Source of the DNA: M269 sp964640795
GTDB lineage: Bacteria > Pseudomonadota > Gammaproteobacteria > Enterobacterales > Alteromonadaceae
DNA: 64,000 bases
Reading direction: 5' to 3'
Assembly: GCA_964640795.1 (NCBI GenBank)
Contig: CAZXIN010000003.1
Span: 1 to 64,000, forward strand
Under the pieces are notes generated by a model. That model ran no database searches. It was not told the origin of the DNA and was given only the letters and a program-made list of their open reading frames with translations. Positions 8,309 through 17,169 of the stretch are shown here, in pieces. Position numbers and translations under genes: made by a program. The stretch's first letter is position 1. Each line of letters starts with the position of its first letter.

Positions 8309-8847
8309 CATTTTAAGGAACTGACTCGTGATGACGATATCTTGATTCAACGCCTTTTAACCTCCGCCGAGTGAGTTCCTCACTGGATAGATCGGTATTA
8401 GATACTAGAACAGCGTTTGAACATGCTCTGGTGAGAATAAGTTTTTATAGGAATCACTATTTTAGAAGCTGTACGCCTTATGACGTGCGACAAGAGTTTA
8501 TTTTGAGAAGGTTTAAGCTAAAAAAGTGCCAAAATAGCAAGTTATTTTGCAGCATTACTCATTGCTTGCGGATAAAATCGCGCTGAAAAAAGCACATAAT
8601 CAATAATTTGCATGGCGAAAAGCCCCAAGTTAGTGCTAAAATTCCGTAGATAAGCGGAGGCTGTGCATAATTGTTACAATTTATGTTGACTGTTTTGTTA
8701 AACAGGGCGTTTATCCGACGCTTAAACCTCCAAACATTAAAATAAGCTCGAATACTCCTTTCGATTAGGCTTTTGCTTTGAATCGGTGTGTCAAAGTGGG
8801 AGAGAGTCTAACCGTGATGAGTATATATCTAGAGTAGCCAATTGCGT
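8309..8847. other. Intergenic region upstream of the nqr operon
   Basis: This stretch of about 540 bases separates fabV from nqrA. It must hold the nqr promoter, but I could not pick out one convincing -35/-10 pair. A 71-codon ORF within it has no ribosome site or recognisable protein and I do not call it. The ribosome site just before nqrA is weak. Confidence 0.5.
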
Positions 8848-10191
8848 ATGATTAAAATCAAGAAGGGCTTGGATCTTCCTCTTCAGGGAGCTCCAGAAAA
8901 ACAAAGCATCCAAGACGGACCGGCTATTAGCCGTGTTGCCGTGCTGGGTGAAGAATATATCGGTATGCGACCAACCATGTTTGTTCAGGTTGGTGACGCA
9001 GTGAAATTAGGTCAGGTTTTGTTTGAAGACAAAAAGAATCCTGGCGTTAAATTTACTGCACCAGCGGCTGGTAAGGTTTCGCAAATAAATCGTGGTGCTA
9101 AGCGCGTGTTGCAATCTGTTGTGATTGATGTGGAAGGGGATGATGCTATCACTTTCGATAAATACACGGCTGATGAACTATCAAATCTCAGTGCAGAGCA
9201 AGTTCAGCAGAACTTGAACGAATCTGGTTTGTGGACGAGTTTGCGCACAAGGCCTTACAGTAAGATTCCTGCGTTAGGTAGTAGTCCTCGTTCAATTTTT
9301 GTTAATGCTATGGATACTAATCCTCTTGCCGTTGACCCCGCTATTGTTATAGCTGAACGTGAAGATGACTTTGTTAATGGCCTAATGGTATTAAACAGGC
9401 TAACTGACGGTAAAGTGTTCGTCTGCAAGGCACCGGAGGCCAACGTACCGGTTGGCGGAGCAAAAGTTGATGTAAACGAATTTGCTGGCCCACACCCTGC
9501 TGGGCTTAGCGGAACACATATTCATTTCTTAGATGCTGTTGGTGCAGAAAAGACAGTATGGCAAGTAAGCTATCAAGATGTTATCGCTATTGGACATTTG
9601 TTCAGTACAGGTAATATCGACACTCGCCGAGTTGTCTCCGTTGCTGGCCCTGCCATGAAGAAGCCAAGTGTCGTAAGAACGCGCTTAGGTGCTGCGACAG
9701 ACGAGATAGTTGCTGGAAACCTGATTGACGGTGAAGTTCGTGTGATATCTGGTTCGGTACTACATGGCACGCACGCAACAGGTGTTCATGCTTACTTAGG
9801 TCGTTATCATGCGCAAGTCTGTGCACTTGCAGAAGGGCGTGAGAAAGAACTCTTTGGTTGGCTTAAGCCTGGCTCGAATATGCACTCAATAACACGTGCT
9901 TATTTATCTCACTTAAACCCTAGTCGTCTATTCAATATGACAACCACGACCAATGGTTCAGATCGTTCCATGGTGCCAATCGGTAATTATGAGCGCATTA
10001 TGCCGCTTGATATCTTGCCTACCTTGTTACTAAGAGACTTATTGTCTGGTGACACCGATGGTGCTCAAACACTGGGTTGTTTGGAATTAGACGAAGAAGA
10101 TTTAGCGTTGTGTAGTTATGTTTGCCCTGGCAAATATGGTTACGGACCTATCTTGCGTGAGTGTCTCACCAAGATTGAACAAGAGGGTTAA
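8848..10191 (+). CDS. nqrA: Na+-translocating NADH:quinone reductase subunit A
   Basis: NqrA is the membrane-associated cytoplasmic subunit of the sodium-pumping NADH dehydrogenase and contributes to the quinone site. The 447-residue protein starts MIKIKKGLDLP, the standard NqrA opening, so I placed the start at the ATG six bases inside the longer TTG-started frame. Conserved stretches include the biotinyl-lipoyl-like GDAVKLGQVLFEDKK segment, FAGPHPAGLSGTHIHFLD and the C-terminal DILPTLLLRDLLSGD and CSYVCPGKYGYGPILRECL. It is the first gene of a six-subunit operon and is separated from nqrB by three bases. Confidence 0.96.
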   Translation: MIKIKKGLDLPLQGAPEKQSIQDGPAISRVAVLGEEYIGMRPTMFVQVGDAVKLGQVLFEDKKNPGVKFTAPAAGKVSQINRGAKRVLQSVVIDVEGDDAITFDKYTADELSNLSAEQVQQNLNESGLWTSLRTRPYSKIPALGSSPRSIFVNAMDTNPLAVDPAIVIAEREDDFVNGLMVLNRLTDGKVFVCKAPEANVPVGGAKVDVNEFAGPHPAGLSGTHIHFLDAVGAEKTVWQVSYQDVIAIGHLFSTGNIDTRRVVSVAGPAMKKPSVVRTRLGAATDEIVAGNLIDGEVRVISGSVLHGTHATGVHAYLGRYHAQVCALAEGREKELFGWLKPGSNMHSITRAYLSHLNPSRLFNMTTTTNGSDRSMVPIGNYERIMPLDILPTLLLRDLLSGDTDGAQTLGCLELDEEDLALCSYVCPGKYGYGPILRECLTKIEQEG

Positions 10192-10194
10192 TTC

Positions 10195-11403
10195 ATGGGT
10201 TTGAAATCATATTTAGAGAAAATTGAACCGAACTTTGAACCAGGCGGAAAGTACGAAAAATGGTACGCCTTGTATGAAGCTGCGGCAACGATTTTTTATA
10301 CGCCAGGTAAAGTCAATTCTGGTGTCACGCATGTACGTGATAGCGTCGATTTAAAGCGTATTATGATCATGGTATGGATGGCGACATTCCCAGCTATGTT
10401 TTATGGTATGTTTAATGTTGGCCAACAAGCACACGAAGCTATGTTAGCTGGTGCAGGTGTATTGCCTGACGTATGGCAAGCTGGTTTGTTTAGCGCTTTA
10501 GGTGGTCAGCTAGGCTTGGAATCAACGGGCTCATTTTCAATGTTCCTGTATGGTGCTTGCTTCTATCTTCCTATCTACGCAACAGTTTTCGCTGTCGGTG
10601 GATTTTGGGAAGTTCTATTTGCTTCTGTTCGTAAACACGAAGTCAATGAAGGCTTTTTCGTTACATCGATTCTTTTCGCATTGACATTACCTGCAACCAT
10701 TCCTTTGTGGCAAGCGGCTTTGGGTATTTCATTCGGCATTGTCATCGGCAAAGAAGTCTTTGGAGGTACGGGACGTAACTTCTTAAATCCAGCATTGTCA
10801 GGGCGTGCTTTCTTGTATTTCGCTTACCCTGCACAAATGTCTGGTGATGCTATATGGACAGCGGTTGACGGTTTCTCTGGTGCAACCTTACTAGGACAAG
10901 CGGCGGCAGGCTCAATTGATTACGCAAATACCGCTCTATGGGCAGACGCTTTCTGGGGCAACATTCAAGGGTCTGTTGGTGAAGTCTCTACAGCTATGCT
11001 GGCATTAGGCGGATTGTTCATTATCTACTTAAGAATAGCGTCATGGCGCATTGTTCTTGGAGTGTTGATTGGTACAGCAGCGTTCGCATCATTACTGAAC
11101 TTGATTGGTAGTGAGACAAATCCAATGTTTGCAATGCCTTGGTACTGGCATTTAGTCACTGGTGGTTTTGCCTTTGGTATGTTCTTTATGGCTACCGACC
11201 CGGTGTCTGCATCCTTTACCAATAAAGCTAAGTGGGCTTATGGCCTATTGATAGGTTTTATGTGTGTCATGATTCGTGTGCTTAACCCAGCATTCCCTGA
11301 AGGTATGATGCTCGCCATCTTATTTGCAAATCTATGGGCGCCATTGTTCGATTACTTCGTGGCGCAAAGCAACATTAAGCGGAGGATTGCTCGTGTCAGC
11401 TAA
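10195..11403 (+). CDS. nqrB: Na+-translocating NADH:quinone reductase subunit B
   Basis: NqrB is the main integral membrane subunit; it carries riboflavin and a covalently bound FMN and is central to sodium transport. The 402-residue protein has about ten membrane segments. The FMN attachment motif is visible as DGFSGATLL with the acceptor Thr at residue 231, the target of the ApbE flavin transferase encoded downstream. The NPALSGRAFLYFAYP and MATDPVSASFTNKAKW stretches are also typical. A GAGGG ribosome site precedes the ATG. The 3' end overlaps nqrC by 11 bases. Confidence 0.96.
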   Translation: MGLKSYLEKIEPNFEPGGKYEKWYALYEAAATIFYTPGKVNSGVTHVRDSVDLKRIMIMVWMATFPAMFYGMFNVGQQAHEAMLAGAGVLPDVWQAGLFSALGGQLGLESTGSFSMFLYGACFYLPIYATVFAVGGFWEVLFASVRKHEVNEGFFVTSILFALTLPATIPLWQAALGISFGIVIGKEVFGGTGRNFLNPALSGRAFLYFAYPAQMSGDAIWTAVDGFSGATLLGQAAAGSIDYANTALWADAFWGNIQGSVGEVSTAMLALGGLFIIYLRIASWRIVLGVLIGTAAFASLLNLIGSETNPMFAMPWYWHLVTGGFAFGMFFMATDPVSASFTNKAKWAYGLLIGFMCVMIRVLNPAFPEGMMLAILFANLWAPLFDYFVAQSNIKRRIARVS

Positions 11404-12157
11404 GAAAGAAACTATCGGCAGTACAGTAGGTATTGTTGTTGCAGTATGTTTAGCCTGTTCTATTGTTGTATCGAGTGCAGCTGTTGGCTTGCGTTCATTA
11501 CAGCAAACTAATGAAAACTTAGATAAGCAAACAAACATATTAGAAGCCGCAGGTTTATTAGATCAATCTAATGGCGATATTGGCGGTACTTTTGAAAAGT
11601 TCGTCGAAGAGAGATATGTGGATCTTGACTCTGGTTCATATGTTGAAAAGCCTGAAGGTAGTGATGTTTATGACATGTATAAAGCTGCCAAGGTAGAAGA
11701 GACAAGTATTAAAGTTGAAGGCTCTAATGTTGGTTTTCAAAGACGTCCTAATGTTGCAAGTGTCTATTTGGTCAAAGACGACAGAGGTGACGTGAGCCGC
11801 ATTATTATGCCAATACATGGCAGTGGTTTGTGGGATTTAATGTATGGCTTCTTAGCGGTTGATAATGACGGTAACACGGTTAGAGAAGTGGTTTATTATC
11901 AGCAAAAAGAAACCCCTGGATTAGGTGGCGAAGTTCTAAATCCAGCTTGGAAAGCGAAATGGGACGGTAAAAAGCTTTTCAAAGGAAAAGAGCTCGCTAT
12001 AAAAGTTAAGAAAAATGCCAGTGCAGATGACCTATATGCGGTTGATGCATTGTCTGGTGCAACATTAACCAGTAACGGCATTCAAAACACATTAACTTAC
12101 TGGTTAGGTGAGAATGGTTTCGGCCCTTACCTAGCAAATAAACCTTGGAAGTCATAA
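11393..12157 (+). CDS. nqrC: Na+-translocating NADH:quinone reductase subunit C
   Basis: NqrC is a single-span subunit whose periplasmic domain carries the second covalent FMN. The start is a GTG (VSAKKETIGSTVG) seven bases after a perfect GGAGG, inside the end of nqrB; a longer frame upstream is only nqrB read in another phase. The 254-residue protein has one membrane segment (about residues 12-33) and the flavinylation motif DALSGATLTS with acceptor Thr224. The overlap with nqrB implies translational coupling, which fits the fixed stoichiometry of the complex. Confidence 0.95.
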   Translation: MSAKKETIGSTVGIVVAVCLACSIVVSSAAVGLRSLQQTNENLDKQTNILEAAGLLDQSNGDIGGTFEKFVEERYVDLDSGSYVEKPEGSDVYDMYKAAKVEETSIKVEGSNVGFQRRPNVASVYLVKDDRGDVSRIIMPIHGSGLWDLMYGFLAVDNDGNTVREVVYYQQKETPGLGGEVLNPAWKAKWDGKKLFKGKELAIKVKKNASADDLYAVDALSGATLTSNGIQNTLTYWLGENGFGPYLANKPWKS

Positions 12158-12169
12158 GGAGGTTCAACA

Positions 12170-12805
12170 ATGGCAACTGATACTAAAGAAGTCAAAAAAG
12201 TTCTGTTTGGGCCAATCCTGGACAGCAATCCAATTGCACTACATATACTCGGTATATGTTCAGCATTGGCTATTACTACAAAATTGGAAACTGCGTTGGT
12301 TATGTCGTTAGCATTAACCTCAGTAACGGCATTTTCTAACTTATTTATCTCTATTATTCGTAATCATATACCTTCAAGCGTTCGTATTATTGTCCAAATG
12401 ACAATTATTGCTTCGTTGGTTATCGTGGTTGACCAAATCTTAAAAGCTTACTCGTATGAAATATCAAAGCAATTGTCGGTATTCGTTGGTTTGATCATTA
12501 CTAACTGTATTGTTATGGGGCGAGCAGAAGCTTACGCGATGAAGAGCCCACCTATGATGAGTTTCCTTGATGGTATCGGTAACGGTATCGGCTATTCAAT
12601 GGTTTTGGTGGTTATCGGAACGATTAAAGAGCTGTTTGGCTTTGGGACTATCTTAGGTTTTGAAATTCTTCCACTTATTCAAAATGGTGGTTGGTATCAA
12701 GCGAATGGTTTGCTTATCTTACCGTTCAGCTCATTCTTCCTTATTGGTGGTTTGATTTGGGTTATACGGACAATTCGTCCTGAGCAAGTAGAGGCTAAGG
12801 ATTAA
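12170..12805 (+). CDS. nqrD: Na+-translocating NADH:quinone reductase subunit D
   Basis: NqrD is one of two related six-helix membrane subunits (with NqrE) that hold an intramembrane iron-sulfur centre and help form the ion path. The 211-residue protein starts after an ideal ribosome site (AAGGAGG). It shows the six membrane segments and conserved stretches LFGPILDSNPIALHILGICSA, the cysteine-containing LIITNCIVMGRAEAYA and DGIGNGIGYS. It sits 12 bases after nqrC and 3 bases before nqrE. Confidence 0.96.
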   Translation: MATDTKEVKKVLFGPILDSNPIALHILGICSALAITTKLETALVMSLALTSVTAFSNLFISIIRNHIPSSVRIIVQMTIIASLVIVVDQILKAYSYEISKQLSVFVGLIITNCIVMGRAEAYAMKSPPMMSFLDGIGNGIGYSMVLVVIGTIKELFGFGTILGFEILPLIQNGGWYQANGLLILPFSSFFLIGGLIWVIRTIRPEQVEAKD

Positions 12806-12808
12806 TTT

Positions 12809-13417
12809 ATGGAACATTATATGAGCTTGCTCGTCAGAGCGATTTTTGTTGAGAATATGGCATTGTCGTTGTTCTTAGGCATGTGTACGTTTCTTGCGGT
12901 ATCTAAAAAAGTTAAAACAGCAATGGGCTTGGGTGTAGCTGTTATCGTTGTGTTAGGTATCTCAGTCCCTGTTAATCAGCTGATTTATTCCAATATTCTT
13001 GCTCCTGGTGCACTGGATTGGGCTGGTTTTCCTGATGCTGACTTGAGCTTTTTGAACTTTTTGACCTTTATCGGCGTTATAGCGGCATTAGTGCAAATTT
13101 TGGAAATGAGCTTAGATAAGTTTTTCCCTGCTTTGTATAACGCATTAGGTATTTTCTTACCTTTGATAACGGTTAACTGTGCAATTTTTGGTGGTGTTGC
13201 TTTTGCAGTACAACGCGAATACAACTTCACTGAGAGCATCTTCTACGGTGTAGGTAGTGGCATAGGTTGGGCATTAGCTATTACGTTAATGGCTGCTGTG
13301 CGTGAAAAACTGAAATATGCTGATATGCCTGAAGGCATTAGAGGTTTGGGTTCAGTTTTCATGATCGCAGGCCTTATGGCTTTAGGTTTCCAGTCGTTTA
13401 CTGGTATCTCTCTATAA
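12809..13417 (+). CDS. nqrE: Na+-translocating NADH:quinone reductase subunit E
   Basis: NqrE is the second six-helix membrane subunit and pairs with NqrD as an inverted-topology partner around the shared iron-sulfur centre. The 202-residue protein starts MEHYMSLLVRAIFVENMALS, the normal NqrE opening, and has the conserved cysteine stretch LPLITVNCAIFGGVAFAVQ and GVGSGIGWALAITLMAA. An AAGGA ribosome site lies seven bases before the ATG. Confidence 0.96.
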   Translation: MEHYMSLLVRAIFVENMALSLFLGMCTFLAVSKKVKTAMGLGVAVIVVLGISVPVNQLIYSNILAPGALDWAGFPDADLSFLNFLTFIGVIAALVQILEMSLDKFFPALYNALGIFLPLITVNCAIFGGVAFAVQREYNFTESIFYGVGSGIGWALAITLMAAVREKLKYADMPEGIRGLGSVFMIAGLMALGFQSFTGISL

Positions 13418-13440
13418 GACACAGTGCTAGGAGTGTTTAA

Positions 13441-14673
13441 ATGAATCAAATAGAAATTTATCTCGGTGTCGGTATGTTTATCGCCATCGTGTTGGCACTG
13501 GTTTTATTGATCGTGTTTGCAAAAAGCAAACTTGTTCCCAGTGGTGACGTACAAATATTGATTAATAATGATCCAGATAAGGCTATTACAACCCAGCCTG
13601 GTGGCAAGTTGTTAGGAGCTTTGGCTGATGCGGGCATCTTTGTATCTTCAGCTTGTGGTGGCGGTGGTTCATGCGGCCAGTGTCGTGTTGATATACATGA
13701 AGGTGGTGGCGAGATTTTACCCACTGAGCTTGATCACATCAGTAAGCGTGAAGCGAAAACAGGCTGCCGTTTATCATGTCAGGTTGCTATTAAACAAGAC
13801 ATGAAGATTGAGCTACCTGAAGAAGTATTTGGCGTTAAAAAATGGGATTGTGAAGTCATATCGAATGATAACAAAGCAACCTTCATTAAAGAGCTTAAGC
13901 TGGCTGTTCCAGATGGTGAGAGTGTTCCATTCAGAGCAGGTGGTTATATCCAGATTGAAGCACCTGCGCACCATGTTAAGTATAAAGACTTTGACATTCC
14001 AGACGAATACAAGCCTGATTGGGAGCGTTTCGGCTTCTTTGGCGTTGAATCTAAAGTAGATGAAGAAACCATTCGAGCCTATTCAATGGCGAACTACCCA
14101 GAAGAAGAAGGTATTATTATGCTGAATGTGCGTATTGCCACGCCGCCGCCTAATAATTTAAGCCTTCCAGCTGGTAAAATGTCATCGTTTATTTGGAGCC
14201 TTAAAGAGGGTGACAAAGCGACAATTTCTGGCCCATTTGGTGAGTTCTTTGCGAAAGAAACTGATGCAGAGATGGTATTTGTCGGTGGTGGTGCAGGTAT
14301 GGCGCCTATGCGTTCTCATATCTTCGACCAACTTCGTCGATTGAATAGTACACGTAAGATTTCATTCTGGTACGGCGCACGTTCATTACGTGAAATGTTC
14401 TATGTAGAAGATTTCGACATGTTGCAGAAAGAGAATGATAACTTCCAATGGCATGTTGCATTGTCCGATCCTCAACCTGAAGACAATTGGGAAGGGATGA
14501 CCGGCTTTATCCATCAGGTTTTGCTTGAAAACTATCTAAAAGATCACCCAGCTCCAGAAGATTGTGAGTTCTATATGTGTGGTCCACCTATGATGAATGC
14601 TGCGGTTATTAATATGCTGAAAGATATGGGTGTTGAAGATGAAAACATCATGTTGGATGACTTTGGCGGTTAA
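13441..14673 (+). CDS. nqrF: Na+-translocating NADH:quinone reductase subunit F
   Basis: NqrF is the NADH-oxidising entry subunit. After one N-terminal membrane helix (about residues 5-26) comes a ferredoxin-like domain with the [2Fe-2S] ligands in CGGGGSCGQC and a later TGCRLSC, then a ferredoxin-NADP reductase-like domain: RAYSMANYPEE for FAD, FVGGGAGMAPMRSH for NADH, and the terminal CGPPMMNAAV. The 410-residue length is typical. It is the last structural subunit gene; a hairpin separates it from apbE. Confidence 0.96.
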   Translation: MNQIEIYLGVGMFIAIVLALVLLIVFAKSKLVPSGDVQILINNDPDKAITTQPGGKLLGALADAGIFVSSACGGGGSCGQCRVDIHEGGGEILPTELDHISKREAKTGCRLSCQVAIKQDMKIELPEEVFGVKKWDCEVISNDNKATFIKELKLAVPDGESVPFRAGGYIQIEAPAHHVKYKDFDIPDEYKPDWERFGFFGVESKVDEETIRAYSMANYPEEEGIIMLNVRIATPPPNNLSLPAGKMSSFIWSLKEGDKATISGPFGEFFAKETDAEMVFVGGGAGMAPMRSHIFDQLRRLNSTRKISFWYGARSLREMFYVEDFDMLQKENDNFQWHVALSDPQPEDNWEGMTGFIHQVLLENYLKDHPAPEDCEFYMCGPPMMNAAVINMLKDMGVEDENIMLDDFGG

Positions 14674-14697
14674 TAATCGTCACTTATGATTAGATCG

Positions 14698-14723
14698 AAA
14701 AAGGGGCTATATGTCCCTTTTTT
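14698..14723 (+). terminator. Hairpin with T-run between nqrF and apbE
   Basis: The sequence reads AAAAAGGG-loop-CCCTTTTTT, an 8-bp stem ending in a T-run, 25 bases after the nqrF stop and 14 bases before the apbE start. The stem is mostly A-T with only three G-C pairs, so it is likely to be a leaky terminator that lowers apbE and nqrM expression relative to the six subunits. Confidence 0.6.
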
Positions 14724-14736
14724 ATTGGGAGAAGGA

Positions 14737-15765
14737 ATGATTAAAACTCTTAAGCGTTTAACTGCCTTAAGCCTATACATCTTGTTGTTTAGTGGCATCA
14801 TTTCATGTACGCCGAAAAAAGCAGCGGTTGTGCACCTAACAGGTGCAACAATGGGAACACAATATAACGTTAAGTATCTGCCAATCGACGGTATTAGTTC
14901 AGAACAGCTTCAGCGAGAGATTGATTCGTTACTTATTCATGTGAATAAATTGATGTCGACTTACGATTCGTCATCTGAGTTATCTCGCTTTAATCAATCT
15001 CGCAGTGAAGAACCATTTCCTTTGTCACAGGGAACATTGGACGTTCTGCATGAAGCGGTTAGGTTAGGGCAGTTAAGTGACGGTATTCTTGATGTCACAA
15101 TAGGTCCGTTGGTTAATCTTTGGGGATTTGGTCCAAAAGCTCGACCAGTAAAAATACCATCTGACGAATTGATTGAATCAACAAAAAGCCGTACAGGGCT
15201 TGATAAGTTATTGCTTTTATCCGGTGCGGCCAAAAAACTCAATCCTGACCTCTATGTCGATTTATCGACTATTGCAAAAGGGTACGGTGTCGACGAAGTG
15301 GCAGATTTACTGGAAAGCCATGGTATCACTAACTATCTTGCGGAAATTGGTGGAGAAATGCGGTTGTCTGGGTACAAAGAGAACCAACAACCTTGGATTA
15401 TTGCTGTTGAAAAACCAGTCACCAATGAACGAGCTGTTCAACGCTTCTTGAGCATAGGCAATAATGCCATTGCAACATCGGGCGATTATCGAAATTTTTA
15501 TGAAGAAAACGGGGTCAGGTATTCACACTTGATAAATCCAAAAACAGGTTACCCTATTCAACATAATCTGGTGGCAGTCACTGTTGTTCACCGTTCTTGT
15601 ATGATTGCAGATGGTTTAGCGACAGCAATTAATGTTATGGGTGTTGAAAAGGGGCTTGAGTTTGCTAACAGTCTTAATGTCGCTGCGCTATTAATAAGTA
15701 GCGAAAACGGTGAGTTTAAAGAGTATAATACGGCCGAGTTTGAGTCTTATTTACCTAATAAGTAG
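14737..15765 (+). CDS. apbE: FAD:protein FMN transferase ApbE (NQR-associated lipoprotein)
   Basis: ApbE transfers FMN from FAD to the Thr of SGAT motifs in NqrB and NqrC on the periplasmic side. I chose the internal ATG with a GGAG ribosome site because it begins a lipoprotein signal (GIISC, lipidated Cys at about residue 24); the upstream ATG runs through the hairpin. Family features are the TGATMGTQYNVKY start of the mature part, LSTIAKGYGVDEVADLLE, the EIGGEMRLSG strand, ATSGDYRNF, the SHLINPKTGYP metal/FAD loop and the C-terminal DGLATAINVMG. Mature length is about 320 residues. Position directly after nqrF makes NQR its obvious client. Confidence 0.94.
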   Translation: MIKTLKRLTALSLYILLFSGIISCTPKKAAVVHLTGATMGTQYNVKYLPIDGISSEQLQREIDSLLIHVNKLMSTYDSSSELSRFNQSRSEEPFPLSQGTLDVLHEAVRLGQLSDGILDVTIGPLVNLWGFGPKARPVKIPSDELIESTKSRTGLDKLLLLSGAAKKLNPDLYVDLSTIAKGYGVDEVADLLESHGITNYLAEIGGEMRLSGYKENQQPWIIAVEKPVTNERAVQRFLSIGNNAIATSGDYRNFYEENGVRYSHLINPKTGYPIQHNLVAVTVVHRSCMIADGLATAINVMGVEKGLEFANSLNVAALLISSENGEFKEYNTAEFESYLPNK

Positions 15766-15798
15766 GTAGCCTGAATCTAGGCTAATGAAGGAAATAGT

Positions 15799-16032
15799 AT
15801 GAGTACCTTTGTTTTGACGTTTGTTTTTTTCCTTGTTGTTGTTATTTCAATGGCGGTTGGCTATATCTTTCAAAAAAAGACAATTGCTGGCAGTTGTGGG
15901 GGCTTAGGTGCTATAGGAATTGCCAAAGCGTGTGATTGCCCAGAGCCATGTGATAGGCAGAAAGCACGGCTTGAAAAAGAGCGTTTAAGAGAAGAAAAGA
16001 TTAAGCAATGGCAAGATAATAAAATATTGTGA
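15799..16032 (+). CDS. nqrM: NQR assembly factor NqrM (DUF539)
   Basis: NqrM is a small membrane protein required for Na+-NQR maturation, probably through iron delivery to the NqrD/NqrE centre. The 77-residue protein has one membrane helix (about residues 5-24) and the conserved cysteine pattern AGSCGGLGAIG then CDCPEPC. A Lys/Arg/Glu-rich helix forms the C-terminus. It follows apbE by 33 bases with its own GAAGGA ribosome site, completing the usual nqrABCDEF-apbE-nqrM order. Confidence 0.93.
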   Translation: MSTFVLTFVFFLVVVISMAVGYIFQKKTIAGSCGGLGAIGIAKACDCPEPCDRQKARLEKERLREEKIKQWQDNKIL

Positions 16033-16133
16033 TCCGCGCCGCTCCGGTGTTGAGACATATTTTCTTGTCACGGGTCATCACGCTTAGCTCGTTGTACGCT
16101 AAGTCCTTAATTATTGTTAATTTTATGTTAAGT

Positions 16134-16169
16134 TATCCTATTCTCTATCTAAAAATATAGAATAGGATA
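16134..16169 (+). promoter_or_regulatory. Operator-like palindrome overlapping the ribosome site of the AhpD-like gene
   Basis: Arms TATCCTATTCTCTAT and ATATAGAATAGGATA pair at 13 of 15 positions, including ten outer pairs without a break, around a six-base loop. The right arm contains the AGGA that serves the ATG at 16175. It could be a repressor operator or an RNA hairpin that hides the ribosome site. No T-run follows, so it is not a standard terminator. Confidence 0.6.
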
Positions 16170-16174
16170 CAAAC

Positions 16175-16765
16175 ATGGCTCATCTAGCCCCCCTTTCTAA
16201 AGAAACTACACCAGAACTTGAAGACGACTTTGCCATATTTGAGCAAATATTGGGTTTTGTACCTAATAGTCTTTTAACTATGCAGCGCAAGCCTGCAATG
16301 GTTAAGGGTTTCGGTGTCTTAACTAAAGCTGTCATGGCTGCTGATGGTGAAGTTGATTTAGGTTTTAAACGATTACTCGCTCATTTCGCTAGCAGGGCAG
16401 CAGGGTGTCAATACTGCGAAGCACACTCACTTATTGCTGCAAAGATACACGGTATAGCCGATGAAAAAGTTGCAGCCGTATGGGAGTATCAAACCAGTGA
16501 TCTTTATACCGAAGCAGAACGTGTAGCTCTAGATTATGCTTTAGCCGCTGGCTCTGTACCTAATGCAGTGGATGAAGAATTAATGGTGCGTATGAAGCAG
16601 CATTGGAATGAGAACGAAATCTGCGAAATACTTGGTGCTATCTGTCTTTATGGCTTTCTAAATCGCTGGAATGATTCGATGGCTACTGATTTGGAAGACG
16701 CACCAAAGGCACTCGGTGATGCAGTGTTAACTAAAGGTGGTTGGACGGGTGGTAAGCACGTTTAG
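16175..16765 (+). CDS. Carboxymuconolactone decarboxylase/AhpD-like family protein
   Basis: The 196-residue all-helical protein belongs to the AhpD-like superfamily, whose members use a CXXC pair for peroxide or thiol-disulfide chemistry. The redox motif is visible as GCQYCEAHS near residue 78, followed by HGIADEKVAAVWEY and a second helical repeat with RVALDYALAAGSVP and EICEILGAICLYGFLNRWND. The His three residues after the CXXC is the usual proton relay. Its substrate is unknown. The ribosome site sits inside a strong palindrome, so expression is probably controlled. It converges on the small minus-strand gene 14 bases away. Confidence 0.85.
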   Translation: MAHLAPLSKETTPELEDDFAIFEQILGFVPNSLLTMQRKPAMVKGFGVLTKAVMAADGEVDLGFKRLLAHFASRAAGCQYCEAHSLIAAKIHGIADEKVAAVWEYQTSDLYTEAERVALDYALAAGSVPNAVDEELMVRMKQHWNENEICEILGAICLYGFLNRWNDSMATDLEDAPKALGDAVLTKGGWTGGKHV

Positions 16766-16779
16766 TTAATGAGTGAAGC

Positions 16780-17046
16780 TTATTCAGTATGGTTGGTGGT
16801 AACCTTAACGGCAACATGCATGCCATCGACCTTCCATTCTTTGGTGATATGGTTTTGTAATACGCGTGAATAATACTGCTTCACTTGTCCATCATCATAG
16901 GTGACATTCATTGTACAAGTGTGATTTTTAATACATTTGAAATCAGGGATAGTAATTGATATTGGTTTGGGCTCTGCTGTAGGTTTTCGGCGCATTGACC
17001 AGTTCTTATTGATGACTTCAAATTGATAGCTTTTTTCTTTCTCCAA
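16780..17046 (-). CDS. Small hypothetical protein
   Basis: I do not recognise this 88-residue protein. It starts at a TTG preceded by a good AAGGA ribosome site six bases upstream; the next ATG is 17 codons inside. It has no signal peptide or membrane segment. Two cysteines lie close together in KCIKNHTCTM, and the sequence reads as short beta strands (MNVTYDDGQVKQYYSRVL, HVAVKVTT) rich in Lys and Thr. It is convergent with the AhpD-like gene and stands alone. Confidence 0.6.
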   Translation of the reverse strand: MEKEKSYQFEVINKNWSMRRKPTAEPKPISITIPDFKCIKNHTCTMNVTYDDGQVKQYYSRVLQNHITKEWKVDGMHVAVKVTTNHTE

Positions 17047-17169
17047 ATTTTTTCCTTAATAGTTTTGTGTGAGTTTTTGTTGATAGAGTTAGGTTGTAAA
17101 ATTTACCTATATAATGTCACGTGTAAATCATATAAACGTTATTAAAAAGGGATATTTTCTCACTTTAAA

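Noticed and set aside
8371..8586. A 71-codon frame upstream of nqrA
   Set aside because: No ribosome site, no recognisable protein, and it lies where the nqr promoter is expected.
11324..11392. Longer N-terminus for nqrC
   Set aside because: It is nqrB read in another phase; the GTG at 11393 has a perfect ribosome site and gives the normal NqrC start.
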